64,000 nucleotides of DNA from JAUIEH01 sp964483375 (GCA_964483375.1 CAZABJ010000002.1:1-64000), one strand, 5' to 3'. Counted from the stretch's first letter, positions 23,356 through 32,400 are shown. Notes: a model not told the origin generated them from the letters alone. Program-made: numbers and translations.

Positions 23356-24069
23356 ATGAACCAAGGTGCGGCGCTCGACGGAGCGCATCTGCTCGTGGTC
23401 GACGACGACGACCGCATGCGCGATCTCTTGAGCAAATTTCTTTCTGAGGCCGGCCATCGGGTGACCACGGCCTCAGACGCGGCCAAGGCCCGCGCCCTTT
23501 TGAACACGCTCGCCTTCGACCTTCTGATCTTTGACGTGATGATGCCGGGCGAGGACGGGTTTTCGCTGACCGGCGGGGTGCGGGAGACAAGCGCTGCGCC
23601 CATCATGCTGCTTACGGCGCGCGATATGCCCGAGGATCGCATTGAGGGGCTCCGCCGCGGCGCGGATGACTATCTGCCTAAGCCGTTCGAGCCGGAGGAG
23701 CTGTTGTTGCGAATCGACGCGATTTTACGGCGCGTCCGCAGCCTGCCCGCCCCAAAGAGGGTCGCCTTCGGTCGCTGCTGGTTCGACCCTTCCTCGGGCG
23801 AGCTGTCTCGGGAGGGCCGCCCCATTCGCTTGACGGCCGCTGAAGCCGCGCTGCTCGCAACCCTCGCCAGCAAGCCCGGAGAACCTTTCACGCGCACCGA
23901 GCTGTCGCGCCGCACGTCGGCCGGTCAGGAGCGCTCAATCGACGTGCAAGTCACGAGATTACGCAGAAAGATCGAGGAAGACCCGCGTCAACCCGTGCAT
24001 CTGCAGACCGTGCGCGGCATGGGCTATAAACTCGTGGCTTCGCCTGCTGCGCCGTCAGGCGAGGCTTAA
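23356..24069 (+). CDS. OmpR/PhoB-family response regulator
   Basis: A 237-residue two-component regulator. The receiver domain (about 10-125) has DDDD acidic residues, phospho-acceptor Asp60 in LLIFDVMMPGEDG, Thr in LLTARD and Lys in YLPKPFEPEEL. The C-terminal winged helix (about 140-230) ends VDVQVTRLRRKIEEDPRQP and VRGMGYKLV, the usual OmpR recognition helix and wing. ATG 23356 has CAGGAGG at the right distance, so the 10-residue longer frame is not used. A glutathione transferase gene separates it from its likely partner kinase at 24788. It resembles the PetR-type regulators that often neighbour ilvE, but the target is unknown. Confidence 0.93.
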   Translation: MNQGAALDGAHLLVVDDDDRMRDLLSKFLSEAGHRVTTASDAAKARALLNTLAFDLLIFDVMMPGEDGFSLTGGVRETSAAPIMLLTARDMPEDRIEGLRRGADDYLPKPFEPEELLLRIDAILRRVRSLPAPKRVAFGRCWFDPSSGELSREGRPIRLTAAEAALLATLASKPGEPFTRTELSRRTSAGQERSIDVQVTRLRRKIEEDPRQPVHLQTVRGMGYKLVASPAAPSGEA

Positions 24070-24100
24070 ACGGGCGCAACGCCCTTAGGAGGCCGCCTGC

Positions 24101-24718
24101 ATGATCACGCTTCATCACCTGCGCATCGGGCGTTCGGTTTTCACGGCCTGGCTCTTAGAGGAACTCGGTGTTGAGTACGCCTTGGAAATCTATGACCGCC
24201 ACCCTGAGACGATGCGCGCGCCGCCTGAACTCAGACGCATTCATCCCTTGGGCAAATCGCCGGTGATCGTGGATGACGGCCTGATGATCGCCGAATCCGG
24301 GGCTATCGCCTCCTATCTCATCGAGCGGTATGACGCGGCCGGGGCGCTGGGTCCGCCAGCGGAAGACACCGCAGCTCAGGCCGTCTACGCGCAATGGCTC
24401 CACTACGCGGAGGGGTCCGCATTCGCCCCCTTGCTCATCCAATTGTTGCTGACGCGGGAGCCTGGCGGGGCGCCCTTTTTGAAGGCGTTCGCCGATGGGG
24501 AGGCGGCGCTTCATTTGTCTTACGTGCAGACCCAGCTCGGCGACCAGCCGTTCCTGCTCGGCGAGACATTGAAGGGCCCCGATTTTGGCGTCAGTTATGC
24601 TTTGAGCCTAGCGGAACGGCTGGGACTGCTCGCTGAGCGTCCCCCGCTTCAGGCGTATCTGACGCGCACTCGGGATCGTCCCGCGTTTCAGCGCGCCCTC
24701 GCCCGCACCGGCGGCTGA
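24101..24718 (+). CDS. Glutathione S-transferase family protein
   Basis: A 205-residue cytosolic GST. The N-terminal thioredoxin-like domain (about 1-80) starts MITLHHLRIGRSVFTAWLLE and contains the cis-proline motif GKSPVIVDDG and the glutathione gamma-glutamyl contact ESGAIASYLIERY. The all-helical C-terminal domain (about 88-200) carries a variant of the N-capping region, LKGPDFGVSYALSLAERLG. The likely catalytic residue is Ser in IGRSVF. AGGAGG precedes the ATG. Its place between a response regulator and a sensor kinase, all on one strand with short gaps, suggests one operon; a direct role in signalling is not implied. Confidence 0.92.
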   Translation: MITLHHLRIGRSVFTAWLLEELGVEYALEIYDRHPETMRAPPELRRIHPLGKSPVIVDDGLMIAESGAIASYLIERYDAAGALGPPAEDTAAQAVYAQWLHYAEGSAFAPLLIQLLLTREPGGAPFLKAFADGEAALHLSYVQTQLGDQPFLLGETLKGPDFGVSYALSLAERLGLLAERPPLQAYLTRTRDRPAFQRALARTGG

Positions 24719-24787
24719 CTGCTCTTGCGCGGTTCAAGCCGGACCAAGGCTGCGTTAGCGGAGGCCCAAAAGGAGCCTTGAGCAGGC

Positions 24788-26122
24788 ATGACCCGTCGGC
24801 TGCAGATCAAGAACTGGCTGCCCAAAAGCCTGTTCGGGCGCTCGATGCTCATCATCGTCCTGCCGGTCGCGATGATGCAGGTGGCCGTCACGTGGGCGTT
24901 TTTCGATGCGCATTGGACGACGGTGACCAGCCGGTTGTCCGACGGGGTGGCCGGGGACATTGCGGTGGTGCTCGCGCTTTATGAAGACGCCCCAGGTCCT
25001 GACCGCGTGGGCGAGCTTCAGCCGTTCGCGGAACGCTCAATGCAAATCACGTTGGCGCTCGAGCCGGGAGAACGGCTGCCCACCACATTGCGGTCTTCGT
25101 TTTTTCGCGTGCTTGACCGCACCCTGCGACGATCCCTGGCCGCCAAGCTCGATCATGCATTCTGGTTCGACACAACCCGCTACCCCGCCTATGTGGAAGT
25201 GCGCGTGGCGGTCGACGCAGGCGTGCTCCGCCTCATCGTGCCGCGGGACCGGGTGTTCGCCACCACCGGCCACATCTTCATCGTTTGGATGGTGATCGCC
25301 ACGACCCTGCTGACGGCGGTGTCGCTCATCTACATTCGCAATCAGGCCAAACCCCTGGAGCGCTTGGCCATGGCCGCTGAACGTTTCGGCCGCGGGCAAG
25401 ACGCGCCCTGGTTCAAACCCGCCGGCGCCAGCGAAGTGCGCCGCGCGGCCCACGCCTTCATCGACATGCGGCGGCGGATCAAGCGCCATATCGAACAACG
25501 CACCACCCTGCTCGCTTCAGTCAGCCATGACATGCGCACCCCCCTCGCCCGGTTGAAGCTCCAGCTCGCAATGGCGCCGAAAACCGCAGAAACCGCCGCG
25601 ATGCGCGCCGATCTCGAGGCGATGGAGGAGGTGCTTAACGAGTATCTCGACTTTGCGCGCGGGGCGGGCGCGGAGGACCCAGAGCCCCTGGATATCGGCG
25701 CCTTGGCCGTGGAAACCGCCGCAGAGGCGGCCCGCGGCGGCGCCGACGTCAGCGCCGAGGTCGAGACGGCCGGCGAGGCGGATCTCGTGCTCACCGCCCG
25801 CGAAGCGACGCTGAAACGGTGCCTGCACAACCTGATTTCGAACGCTGTCGCCCACGCCCGAACCGTTCGGGTCTCCGCCTATCGGGTGAGCGACGCCGTT
25901 CATATCGACGTGGATGACGACGGTCCTGGCATTCCCGCAGAATCCTATGAGGAAGCGTTCAGGGCCTTCAGCCGTCTCGATGAGGCGCGCAATCCAAACA
26001 AGAAAGGGGTCGGGCTCGGCCTCGCCATCGCGCGGGACGCCGCGCGCGCCCATGGCGGGGATGTGGAACTCTCCGAAAGCCCCTTAGGCGGGCTGCGCGC
26101 CCGGGTTCGGCTTCCGCTCTGA
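24788..26122 (+). CDS. EnvZ-like sensor histidine kinase
   Basis: A 444-residue inner-membrane sensor kinase. A first transmembrane helix (about 20-38, MLIIVLPVAMMQVAVTWAFF) and a second (about 158-180, IFIVWMVIATTLLTAVSLIYI) enclose a periplasmic domain of about 120 residues. A HAMP linker follows, then HisKA with His about 248 in LASVSHDMRTPLARLKLQL, and an HATPase domain with N box LHNLISNAVAHA, DDDGPGIP and GVGLGLAIARDAARAHGG. The domain order is that of EnvZ, and the partner is most likely the OmpR-type regulator upstream. The stimulus is unknown; the periplasmic domain shows no ligand motif. Confidence 0.93.
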   Translation: MTRRLQIKNWLPKSLFGRSMLIIVLPVAMMQVAVTWAFFDAHWTTVTSRLSDGVAGDIAVVLALYEDAPGPDRVGELQPFAERSMQITLALEPGERLPTTLRSSFFRVLDRTLRRSLAAKLDHAFWFDTTRYPAYVEVRVAVDAGVLRLIVPRDRVFATTGHIFIVWMVIATTLLTAVSLIYIRNQAKPLERLAMAAERFGRGQDAPWFKPAGASEVRRAAHAFIDMRRRIKRHIEQRTTLLASVSHDMRTPLARLKLQLAMAPKTAETAAMRADLEAMEEVLNEYLDFARGAGAEDPEPLDIGALAVETAAEAARGGADVSAEVETAGEADLVLTAREATLKRCLHNLISNAVAHARTVRVSAYRVSDAVHIDVDDDGPGIPAESYEEAFRAFSRLDEARNPNKKGVGLGLAIARDAARAHGGDVELSESPLGGLRARVRLPL

Positions 26123-26132
26123 GCCCGCGAGC

Positions 26133-26771
26133 CTAGCCGCTCTCTCCGGCCCCCTCGCTCACACTCGGGGCCTCTTCATGGGTATCCGGCCGAGACCGCC
26201 TTTTTGAGAACGGCCAACGGCTCATCCGTTCTTCGACGTCCCTCAAATCGCGGTCCAGCTGCGCCATGGTGCGCGAAAGATCGCCGGCGTCATCGCGCCG
26301 CCAGGCATCCGTCGCGCGCGCGAGAATCGCGGCGAAGCCCTGCACGCGCGCAAAGCCCCTCGCCCCGGACGCGTCCACGCCGGCGAGCTCCAAAAGCCAG
26401 CGCGCGCTTCGCTGCGCCATGCCCCAGCCCCGAACGGTGAGGGCGACATCGCGACGAACATCGTCGAGGATCGACACAAGTCCGGCGCGATGAGGCTCCA
26501 TGGCGTCGAACCGCGCCATGGCGGCGTCGAAGGCCCGTTCGCGCACGCTTGCGTCATCATCCAGGTCAAGCTGATTGGCGGCTTCGCGATCAAAGCGTGC
26601 GGCGAGGCCGTCAACCACGTCGGTCTTCGAGGAAACCTCGCCGTAGAGATCGCGCCAAACGAGGTCGGCGCGCGCGGCGATGTCACGCAAGGTGACGTCC
26701 CGCCAGGGTTTTTCCGCGGCGAGCGCCAGAGCGGCGGCGCCGCAACGGTCGATGATGTCAACGTCTGCCAT
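26133..26771 (-). CDS. TetR-family transcriptional regulator
   Basis: A 212-residue regulator. The N-terminal helix-turn-helix (about 10-60) reads AALALAAEKPWRDVTLRDIA then ARADLVWRDLYGEVSSKTDVVDG, matching TetR proteins, with a shift from the typical aromatic FYRYF to LYGEV. The C-terminal ligand domain (about 65-185) is helical and the last 25 residues are polar and probably disordered. It lies last in the minus-strand run ubiK, ybjN-like, proC, tetR; that order recurs in alphaproteobacteria, so a fixed partnership is likely although the regulon is unknown. The 3' end is ten bases from the convergent kinase gene. Confidence 0.85.
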   Translation of the reverse strand: MADVDIIDRCGAAALALAAEKPWRDVTLRDIAARADLVWRDLYGEVSSKTDVVDGLAARFDREAANQLDLDDDASVRERAFDAAMARFDAMEPHRAGLVSILDDVRRDVALTVRGWGMAQRSARWLLELAGVDASGARGFARVQGFAAILARATDAWRRDDAGDLSRTMAQLDRDLRDVEERMSRWPFSKRRSRPDTHEEAPSVSEGAGESG

Positions 26772-26829
26772 GCCCCAGAGATGCGCTCGCGGGCCGCCGC
26801 AGGCAAGCCGACGCAGCGTCGCGGCCAGG

Positions 26830-27645
26830 TCAGTCGGCCAGTTCTTTGGATCGGGCCGCCGCCGCTGCGACGGTGCGCCGGATCAAGGTCGTCAGCCCCT
26901 TTTCGGGATCGAGCAACACCGACAAACCCGCTTCGGTCGTCCCGCCCGGCGAAGCGACGCCGTCCCGCAGGCGCGTCGCATCCGCGTCATCGGCCTGCAA
27001 CAACGTCCCAGCGCCGGCGACCGTGGCGTAGGCCAGCTTGCGCGCAAGCGCCGGAGGCAACCCTTCCGCGGCGCCAGCCTGCTCCATGGCTTCTGCAAGC
27101 GCGAAGACATAGGCCGGGCCGGAGCCGGACAGCGCGGTCACCGCGTCAAACGCCGCTTCTTCGGTCTCTATCGCCGCACCGGTCTCCCCTAAAAGCCGAA
27201 TGACGCGATCCCGCTGAGCGTCGGTCACCCCGGGTCCGCAGACAAACGCCGTGACGCCGGCGCCGACCAGCGCGGGGGTGTTGGGCATGGCGCGGACGGC
27301 GCGGGCCCGGGGGAAGCGGGCCTCGAGTTCGCTCAGCGGCAAGCCTGCGATGATGGACACCACCAGAGCGCCCATGGGCGTCATGGGGGCCAGGACCTCC
27401 GCCAAACCGCTGAATTGCTGAGGCTTCACCGCCAAGACGACGGCGTCGGCGTCCGCGATCGCTTCCCGCGTCGGCCACGGCGCCACCCGCGCGCCGATGT
27501 CTTCGGCCTCGCGACGCGCGGCTTCATCGGGATCGATCACCAAGATCGGCGCTTCGGGCGAGGCGAAACCCGCCTTGGCCCATCCGCTCAGCAGCGCCCG
27601 CCCCATGCGCCCCGCCCCGAATAGCGCAAGGCGCGCGGGGGTCAT
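26830..27645 (-). CDS. proC: Pyrroline-5-carboxylate reductase
   Basis: A 271-residue ProC, the last step of proline synthesis, reducing 1-pyrroline-5-carboxylate with NAD(P)H in the cytoplasm. The N-terminal Rossmann motif is ALFGAGRMGRALLSGW (about 6-21), VVLAVKPQQF is the dinucleotide region, RAMPNTPALVGAGVTA the substrate-side motif, and ALSGSGPAYVFALAEAMEQAG then LRDGVASPGGTTEAGL the dimer and substrate motifs. Length is as expected. Its ATG is three bases after the stop of the YbjN-like gene, so they are one operon. Confidence 0.96.
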   Translation of the reverse strand: MTPARLALFGAGRMGRALLSGWAKAGFASPEAPILVIDPDEAARREAEDIGARVAPWPTREAIADADAVVLAVKPQQFSGLAEVLAPMTPMGALVVSIIAGLPLSELEARFPRARAVRAMPNTPALVGAGVTAFVCGPGVTDAQRDRVIRLLGETGAAIETEEAAFDAVTALSGSGPAYVFALAEAMEQAGAAEGLPPALARKLAYATVAGAGTLLQADDADATRLRDGVASPGGTTEAGLSVLLDPEKGLTTLIRRTVAAAAARSKELAD

Positions 27646-27648
27646 CGT

Positions 27649-28146
27649 TCAGGCCTCGCCCGCGGTTTCAAACAGCGCCGCGGCGACGGCGTCGACCGGT
27701 CCGCGGCCGCCCCAGATCAGAAAGTTAAAAGCAGGGTAGAACCGCTCGCCGGCTTCGATCGCCGCGGCGATCATCGCCGCAATCTGACCCGGCGCAGGGG
27801 CCACTTCGCCCGGCAACGGCAAGGCGTTGCGATAGACGATGGCGGCGTCGTCCGACCAAACGTCGAAATGGCCCAACCAAAGCCGCTCATTGAGAAGGTT
27901 CAGCAGTTCGGCCACTTCGCGGCGGCGCTCCTGCGGGATTTTCGCTTCCAGCGCCAAGCAGATGTGCAGCGTCTCGATCCCGTCCGACCACGCGAACCAG
28001 ACCGAATGATCCTGCCATGATCCGCGCACGGCGAAATGGATCTCGCCGTCCTCACTGCGCTCATACGCATACTGTTCCGATGCGACGACCTGCTCGACGA
28101 CGTCGAGCGGGTCGATCGACGATTCGGTTTTCGAAATCACGTCCAT
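27649..28146 (-). CDS. YbjN-domain protein
   Basis: A 165-residue soluble protein of the YbjN family. IDPLDVVEQVVASEQYAYER opens the domain, HICLALEAKIPQERRREVAE and LLNLLNERLWLGHFDVWSDD are the conserved central helices and strand, and VYRNALPLPG then IAAAIEAGERFYPAFNFLIW closes it. Family members are linked to stress phenotypes and resemble type III secretion chaperones in fold; the biochemical role is not known. ATG 28146 has GCGAGGCGC upstream and gives the usual short N-terminus. It directly precedes proC. Confidence 0.88.
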   Translation of the reverse strand: MDVISKTESSIDPLDVVEQVVASEQYAYERSEDGEIHFAVRGSWQDHSVWFAWSDGIETLHICLALEAKIPQERRREVAELLNLLNERLWLGHFDVWSDDAAIVYRNALPLPGEVAPAPGQIAAMIAAAIEAGERFYPAFNFLIWGGRGPVDAVAAALFETAGEA

Positions 28147-28255
28147 GCAGCGCCTCGCAATCGTCGGCGGAATCAACCTCAGCGAACGCTAGCCCGGCTG
28201 GCGGGCGAGTCGCAACGCAATGCGCGTCATCCCCATGGGGACGTTCGGTCGAAGC

Positions 28256-28522
28256 CTAAGCGCCTTCAGCGCTTCCAGCCGCCAATTGAGCGCGCAGCGC
28301 ATCGACTTCCTCGCGGAGCGCCTCGGCCTCGGCTTTGGCGTTTTGGGCGAGCGTCTTCATGGCCTCGAACTCTTCCCGCCCCACCAGGTCCATGTCGGCG
28401 ATGAACCGTTCGACTTGACCGCGCATCAGCGCTTGCGCCTCTTCGCCCACGCCTTGCGCCGCGCCGATGGCGTTGGTCATCAACTGCGCGATGTCGTCCA
28501 GAAAAGGGTTCTTCGTCTGCAT
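28256..28522 (-). CDS. ubiK: Accessory factor UbiK family protein
   Basis: An 88-residue BMFP-domain protein. UbiK supports the soluble ubiquinone-biosynthesis complex and can associate with membranes through its C-terminal coiled coil. The N-terminal helix NPFLDDIAQLMTNAIGAAQG and the central MRGQVERFIADMDLVGREEF are characteristic; the C-terminal half (about 50-82) is a charged coiled coil (FEAMKTLAQNAKAEAEALRE). It starts the ubiK, ybjN-like, proC, tetR run and is divergent from lgt, with 103 bases between the starts. The assignment rests on length and motif. Confidence 0.9.
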   Translation of the reverse strand: MQTKNPFLDDIAQLMTNAIGAAQGVGEEAQALMRGQVERFIADMDLVGREEFEAMKTLAQNAKAEAEALREEVDALRAQLAAGSAEGA

Positions 28523-28625
28523 AGGGGGCGCTAAACCTCAAGTCGATTGACCGCTTCAGGGTACTGCGGGGCGGGCGAATGATGCAACGCGACGCGGCCG
28601 CGCGACGCGGTCAGAGGGGACCGAC

Positions 28626-29525
28626 GTGACCAATTGCAGCCCCATACCCGGGTTCCACCCTATTCTTTGGGACGGTCCGGGACCGGTTGACTTGCGCTGG
28701 TATGCGCTGGCCTACCTCATCGGTCTGGTGCTGGCGTGGCGTTACGTCTTGCATCTTCGCAACCGCAATGAACTTTGGGTCGCCCGCGGAGCCGCCCGGC
28801 CCGAGCACGCGCCATTCACCCGCGATGACGTGGATGAGCTTCTGTTTCTCGCCACCCTGGGCGTCATTCTCGGCGGCCGGATCGGCTACGTCTTATTCTA
28901 CATGAACGACACCAACCCGGGGTGGTTTGAAGAAAACCCTTGGAAGCCGCTGCAAATCTGGGACGGCGGCATGGCTTTTCACGGCGGCCTTATCGGCGTG
29001 GGCGCGGCGCTCGCCTTTCTCGGCTGGTCACGGAAAATCCCGGTTTTGCGATTGGCGGACGCCGCGGCGGTGGCGACGCCCATCGGTCTGTTTCTCGGGC
29101 GGATGGCGAATTTCATCAACGGCGAACTCTACGGGCGACCTTGGGACGGCCCATGGGCCGTGACCTTCCCTTGCGATCGCCTTATCGGGGAAGGCCTTGC
29201 CGCGGTTCCCCGCCACCCAAGCCAGATTTATGAGGCGGTGCTTGAGGGCCTGGTGCTGTTCGTCATTCTGAGGATTGCGAGCCACCGGCTGCAGGCGCTC
29301 TCCCGACCTGGCTTGGCGACGGGGATATTCTTGCTGGGGTACGGGGCATTCCGCTCTTTCGTGGAGAATTTCCGCGAGCCCGACGAGGGCCTTGAAAGCC
29401 TGCCCTTCGATCTGACCATGGGGATGATCCTCTCCACGCCCATGTGGCTGATCGGGGGTTATCTGGTGTGGCGCGCCCTGAGCCGGCCGCCCCAAACCAG
29501 CGTGCCGGCGCCGGCGGTTTCGTGA
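28626..29525 (+). CDS. lgt: Prolipoprotein diacylglyceryl transferase
   Basis: A 299-residue inner-membrane Lgt, which transfers diacylglycerol from phosphatidylglycerol to the lipobox cysteine of prolipoproteins. About seven hydrophobic segments. Key motifs: LRWYALAYLIGLVLAWRY, GVILGGRIGYVLFY, GGMAFHGGLIGV with the conserved HGG, GLFLGRMANFINGELYGRPW (the Lgt signature with the essential Asn and Arg) and ALPRHPSQIYEA-type RHPSQIYEAVLEG. The start is a GTG with CAGAGGGGA upstream. The stop overlaps the GTG of the MidA-type gene. It serves the lipoproteins of this cell, including the LysM lipoprotein at 3269. Confidence 0.96.
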   Translation: MTNCSPIPGFHPILWDGPGPVDLRWYALAYLIGLVLAWRYVLHLRNRNELWVARGAARPEHAPFTRDDVDELLFLATLGVILGGRIGYVLFYMNDTNPGWFEENPWKPLQIWDGGMAFHGGLIGVGAALAFLGWSRKIPVLRLADAAAVATPIGLFLGRMANFINGELYGRPWDGPWAVTFPCDRLIGEGLAAVPRHPSQIYEAVLEGLVLFVILRIASHRLQALSRPGLATGIFLLGYGAFRSFVENFREPDEGLESLPFDLTMGMILSTPMWLIGGYLVWRALSRPPQTSVPAPAVS

Positions 29526-30640
29526 CCGACGACGCACACGCCGACAGTCCCGCGCCTGCGCGCGATCTGGGCGAGCGCTTAACCGCCCGGATCCGCGCCG
29601 AAGGCCCCATCAGCGTCGCGACCTATATGAGCGAGGCGCTCTACGACCTGCGGGCAGGCTATTACGCCACCAAAGATCCGATCGGCGCGGGGGCGGATTT
29701 CATCACCGCTCCGGAAATCTCGCCGATGTTCGGCGAAATCCTCGGCCTTTGGGCGGTGCAAGCGTGGATCGACATGGGCGAGCCGGCCCCGCTGACGCTG
29801 ATAGAGCTTGGCCCGGGGCGCGGCGCGATGCTCTCCGATGCGCTGCGCGCCGCCCGGCTGCGCCCGGCGTTCTTAAACGCCGCGCGCGCGGTCTTGGTCG
29901 AGGCGAGTCCGGCGCTCCAAAACGTGCAGGCGCAGACGCTCGCTGAGGCCGGCGTCTCTGTGAGCTGGACCCGGCGATTGGAAACCGCCCAAGCGGGCCC
30001 GACCGTGCTGCTCGCCAATGAGTTTCTGGACTGTTTGCCCGTGCGGCAGTTCGTAAAGCTCGAGGGCGCTTGGCGGGAGCGGCTCGTCGGCCTGCACCCC
30101 GATGGCCTTGACCGCTTCGCGTTTGTGTTCGCTCCCCTGCCTGCAACGCCCGCGGACGTCGCGCTCCTCCCCGCTTCGCTGCGTGAGGCCGCGGACGGCG
30201 CGATTGTGGAGATCCGTCCTGGCGTTGAAGCGCTGCTTGACGCGCTGGCGGCGCGTTTTCACCGCAATCCGGGCAAAGCGGTGTTCATCGATTACGGCCC
30301 CGCATGCAGCGAAATCGGCGACACCGTCCAAGCCGTGCAGGCGCACCAAAAGGCGGACCCCCTTCAAGCGCCGGGAACACGCGATTTAACGGCCCGGGTG
30401 GATTTCCAGTCCTTGGCGGAGAGCGCGAAAGCGCGCGGATTTGAGGTCACAGGCCCCACCCCACAGGGCGAATGGCTGCTCGCCCATGGCTTAGAACAGC
30501 GCGCCGCCGCGCTCGCCGCCGCCAATCCAAACGCCCGCGCGCGTCTCGCCGCGCAACTCCACCGCCTCGCCGACCCCGACGAAATGGGCGCGCTTTTTAA
30601 GGTGCTGACGATCGCAAGCGCTGCGGAGCCGGCGCTTTGA
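29522..30640 (+). CDS. MidA/NDUFAF7-type SAM-dependent methyltransferase
   Basis: A 372-residue class I methyltransferase of the DUF185 family, whose eukaryotic member NDUFAF7 methylates an arginine of respiratory complex I. AEGPISVATYMSEALYDLRAGYY is the typical N-terminal part (here quoted as ATYMSEALYDLRAGYY), ADFITAPEISPMFGE follows, LIELGPGRGAML is the SAM-binding motif and LLANEFLDCLPVRQFV the motif after the core. GTG 29522 is chosen because it overlaps the lgt stop as GTGA; the longer frame lies wholly in lgt. A function on complex I in bacteria is inference. It leads into pgeF by an overlap. Confidence 0.9.
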   Translation: MTDDAHADSPAPARDLGERLTARIRAEGPISVATYMSEALYDLRAGYYATKDPIGAGADFITAPEISPMFGEILGLWAVQAWIDMGEPAPLTLIELGPGRGAMLSDALRAARLRPAFLNAARAVLVEASPALQNVQAQTLAEAGVSVSWTRRLETAQAGPTVLLANEFLDCLPVRQFVKLEGAWRERLVGLHPDGLDRFAFVFAPLPATPADVALLPASLREAADGAIVEIRPGVEALLDALAARFHRNPGKAVFIDYGPACSEIGDTVQAVQAHQKADPLQAPGTRDLTARVDFQSLAESAKARGFEVTGPTPQGEWLLAHGLEQRAAALAAANPNARARLAAQLHRLADPDEMGALFKVLTIASAAEPAL

Positions 30641-31401
30641 CGCCCTCCGCCGAACGCCCCCTCGCTCCGCTGTCTGCGTCCGCGTTGGACGTTGCGGGCG
30701 TTCGACACGGGTTTTTTGGCGCGGGCGCTGTGGTCACGAAGGGCGCCGACCCGGTTCGCGACGCCCAATCGCGCGCCGCTGTCGCCGCCGCCCTGGGGCT
30801 TGGGGATGCGAGCCGGTTGGTGACGCTCGCCCAAGTCCACTCCGCCCGAGCGCTCTCGGTGGATGCGCCCTTTTCCGGTTTGGCGCCGGAAGCCGACGCC
30901 ATGGCGTCGGCCTCACCCGGGCTTGCGCTCGCGATCCTGACCGCCGACTGCGCGCCCATTCTACTGGCGGACCCTGAGGCTCGCGTCATCGGGGCCGTGC
31001 ATGCGGGTTGGCGCGGCGCGCTGGGCGGGGTGATTGAGGCGGGGGTCGCGCAAATGACGGCGCTTGGAGCCGCCGCGCCGCGCATTCGGGCGGCCGTGGG
31101 TCCCTGCATCACGCAGCCCGCCTATGAAGTGGGCGCGGAATTCGTCGCTCGATTCCTCGAGGAAGATCCGCGCTCGGAGCGTTTCTTTGACACGCCGAGG
31201 GGGAAGCGCGCGCATTTCGATTTGCCCGGCTATGTCATTGGCCGGCTGGGCGAAGCCGGGGTCGGAGCGACGGAATGCGTGGGCCCGTGCACCTACGCCG
31301 GCGGGCCGAATTGGCTCAGCTATCGCCGCGCTCAGCATGCCGGCGAAGCCGCACACGGACGAAACCTCTCGGCGATTGTGCTGGAATCAGAAGATATTTG
31401 A
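30637..31401 (+). CDS. pgeF: Peptidoglycan editing factor PgeF (YfiH/polyphenol oxidase family)
   Basis: A 254-residue YfiH-family protein. In E. coli the homologue hydrolyses wrongly incorporated amino acids from the muropeptide precursor; other members act on purine nucleosides. VRHGFFGAGAVV is the usual N-terminus, LAQVHSARAL holds the first His, ILTADCAPILLAD the Cys, and AVHAGWRGALGGV the second His, the metal/catalytic set. GPCITQPAYEVGAEFV and GPCTYAGGPNWLSYRR complete the family. The TTG start overlaps the upstream stop (TTGA), giving a translationally coupled lgt, MidA-type, pgeF run linked to envelope assembly. Confidence 0.9.
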   Translation: MTPSAERPLAPLSASALDVAGVRHGFFGAGAVVTKGADPVRDAQSRAAVAAALGLGDASRLVTLAQVHSARALSVDAPFSGLAPEADAMASASPGLALAILTADCAPILLADPEARVIGAVHAGWRGALGGVIEAGVAQMTALGAAAPRIRAAVGPCITQPAYEVGAEFVARFLEEDPRSERFFDTPRGKRAHFDLPGYVIGRLGEAGVGATECVGPCTYAGGPNWLSYRRAQHAGEAAHGRNLSAIVLESEDI

Positions 31402-31467
31402 GCGCTTTCAGGTTCCCGCTGGGGTCTGATAGGAAGCCGGCAACACGCCGGAGGGGGAACCGAAGTC

Positions 31468-32400
31468 ATGAAACTGTTGTCGGGCAACGCCAATCCGCAG
31501 CTATCCCGCGAGATCGCCGACTATCTCAACGCGCCCCTCATAAACGCCGCCGTGGAGCGCTTCGCGGACACCGAGGTGCGCGTCTCCATCAACGAGAACG
31601 TTCGCGGCGAGGACGTGTTCGTCATCCAATCCACCGCCGAACCCGCAAACGAAAACATCATGGAGCTGTTGATTTGCGTGGATGCGCTCAAACGCGCGAG
31701 CGCCCGGCGAATCACCGCGGTCATCCCCTATTTCGGCTATGCGCGGCAGGATCGAAAATCCGAAGGGCGCACGCCGATTTCGGCGAAGCTGGTGGCGAAT
31801 CTGATCTCGGTCGCCGGGGCGGATCGGGTTTTGACGATGGATCTTCACGCCGGGCAGATCCAAGGCTTTTTCGATATTCCCGTCGACAATCTCTACGCCG
31901 CGCCCAGCTTCGCAGACGACATTCGCGACCACTACGACGTGGAAGGGCTGATGATCATTTCGCCTGATGTGGGCGGGGTGGTGCGCGCGCGACAACTCGC
32001 CGACCGCCTACACGCCGATCTCGCCATCGTGGACAAGCGCCGGCCGCGACCGAATGCGAGCGAAGTGATGAATATTATCGGCGAGGTGTCCGGCCGGCGG
32101 TGCCTGTTGTTTGACGACATCGTCGATTCCGGCGGCACGCTTTGCAACGCGGCCAAGGCGCTGTTGGGCAAGGGCGCGAAACAGGTGTCAGCATATTGCT
32201 CGCATGGGGTTTTGTCGGGCGGCGCGGTGGCGCGCATCGAAGCCTCAGAGCTTGCTGAACTTGTGATCACCGATTCCATTGAGCAGACCACGCCCATCGC
32301 GCCGGGGGGACGGATCCGGAGGATCAGCGTCGCACCGGTCATCGGTGAGGCGATCCGGTCGATTTCACGTGAGGAGTCGGTGTCGAAACTCTTCGACTAG
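31468..32400 (+). CDS. prs: Ribose-phosphate pyrophosphokinase
   Basis: A 310-residue PRPP synthetase, making 5-phosphoribosyl diphosphate from ribose 5-phosphate and ATP. Motifs: KLLSGNANPQLSREIA, ERFADTEVRVSINENVRG, PYFGYARQDRKSEGRTPISA (flexible loop, ATP), TMDLHAGQIQGFFDIPVDNL (metal), and LLFDDIVDSGGTLCNAAKAL (the phosphoribosyl-binding loop). Class I enzyme of normal length. GGAGGGGGAACC lies before the ATG. It is set apart from pgeF by 66 bases and from rplY by about 140, so it may have its own promoter, though I cannot place one. Confidence 0.97.
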   Translation: MKLLSGNANPQLSREIADYLNAPLINAAVERFADTEVRVSINENVRGEDVFVIQSTAEPANENIMELLICVDALKRASARRITAVIPYFGYARQDRKSEGRTPISAKLVANLISVAGADRVLTMDLHAGQIQGFFDIPVDNLYAAPSFADDIRDHYDVEGLMIISPDVGGVVRARQLADRLHADLAIVDKRRPRPNASEVMNIIGEVSGRRCLLFDDIVDSGGTLCNAAKALLGKGAKQVSAYCSHGVLSGGAVARIEASELAELVITDSIEQTTPIAPGGRIRRISVAPVIGEAIRSISREESVSKLFD

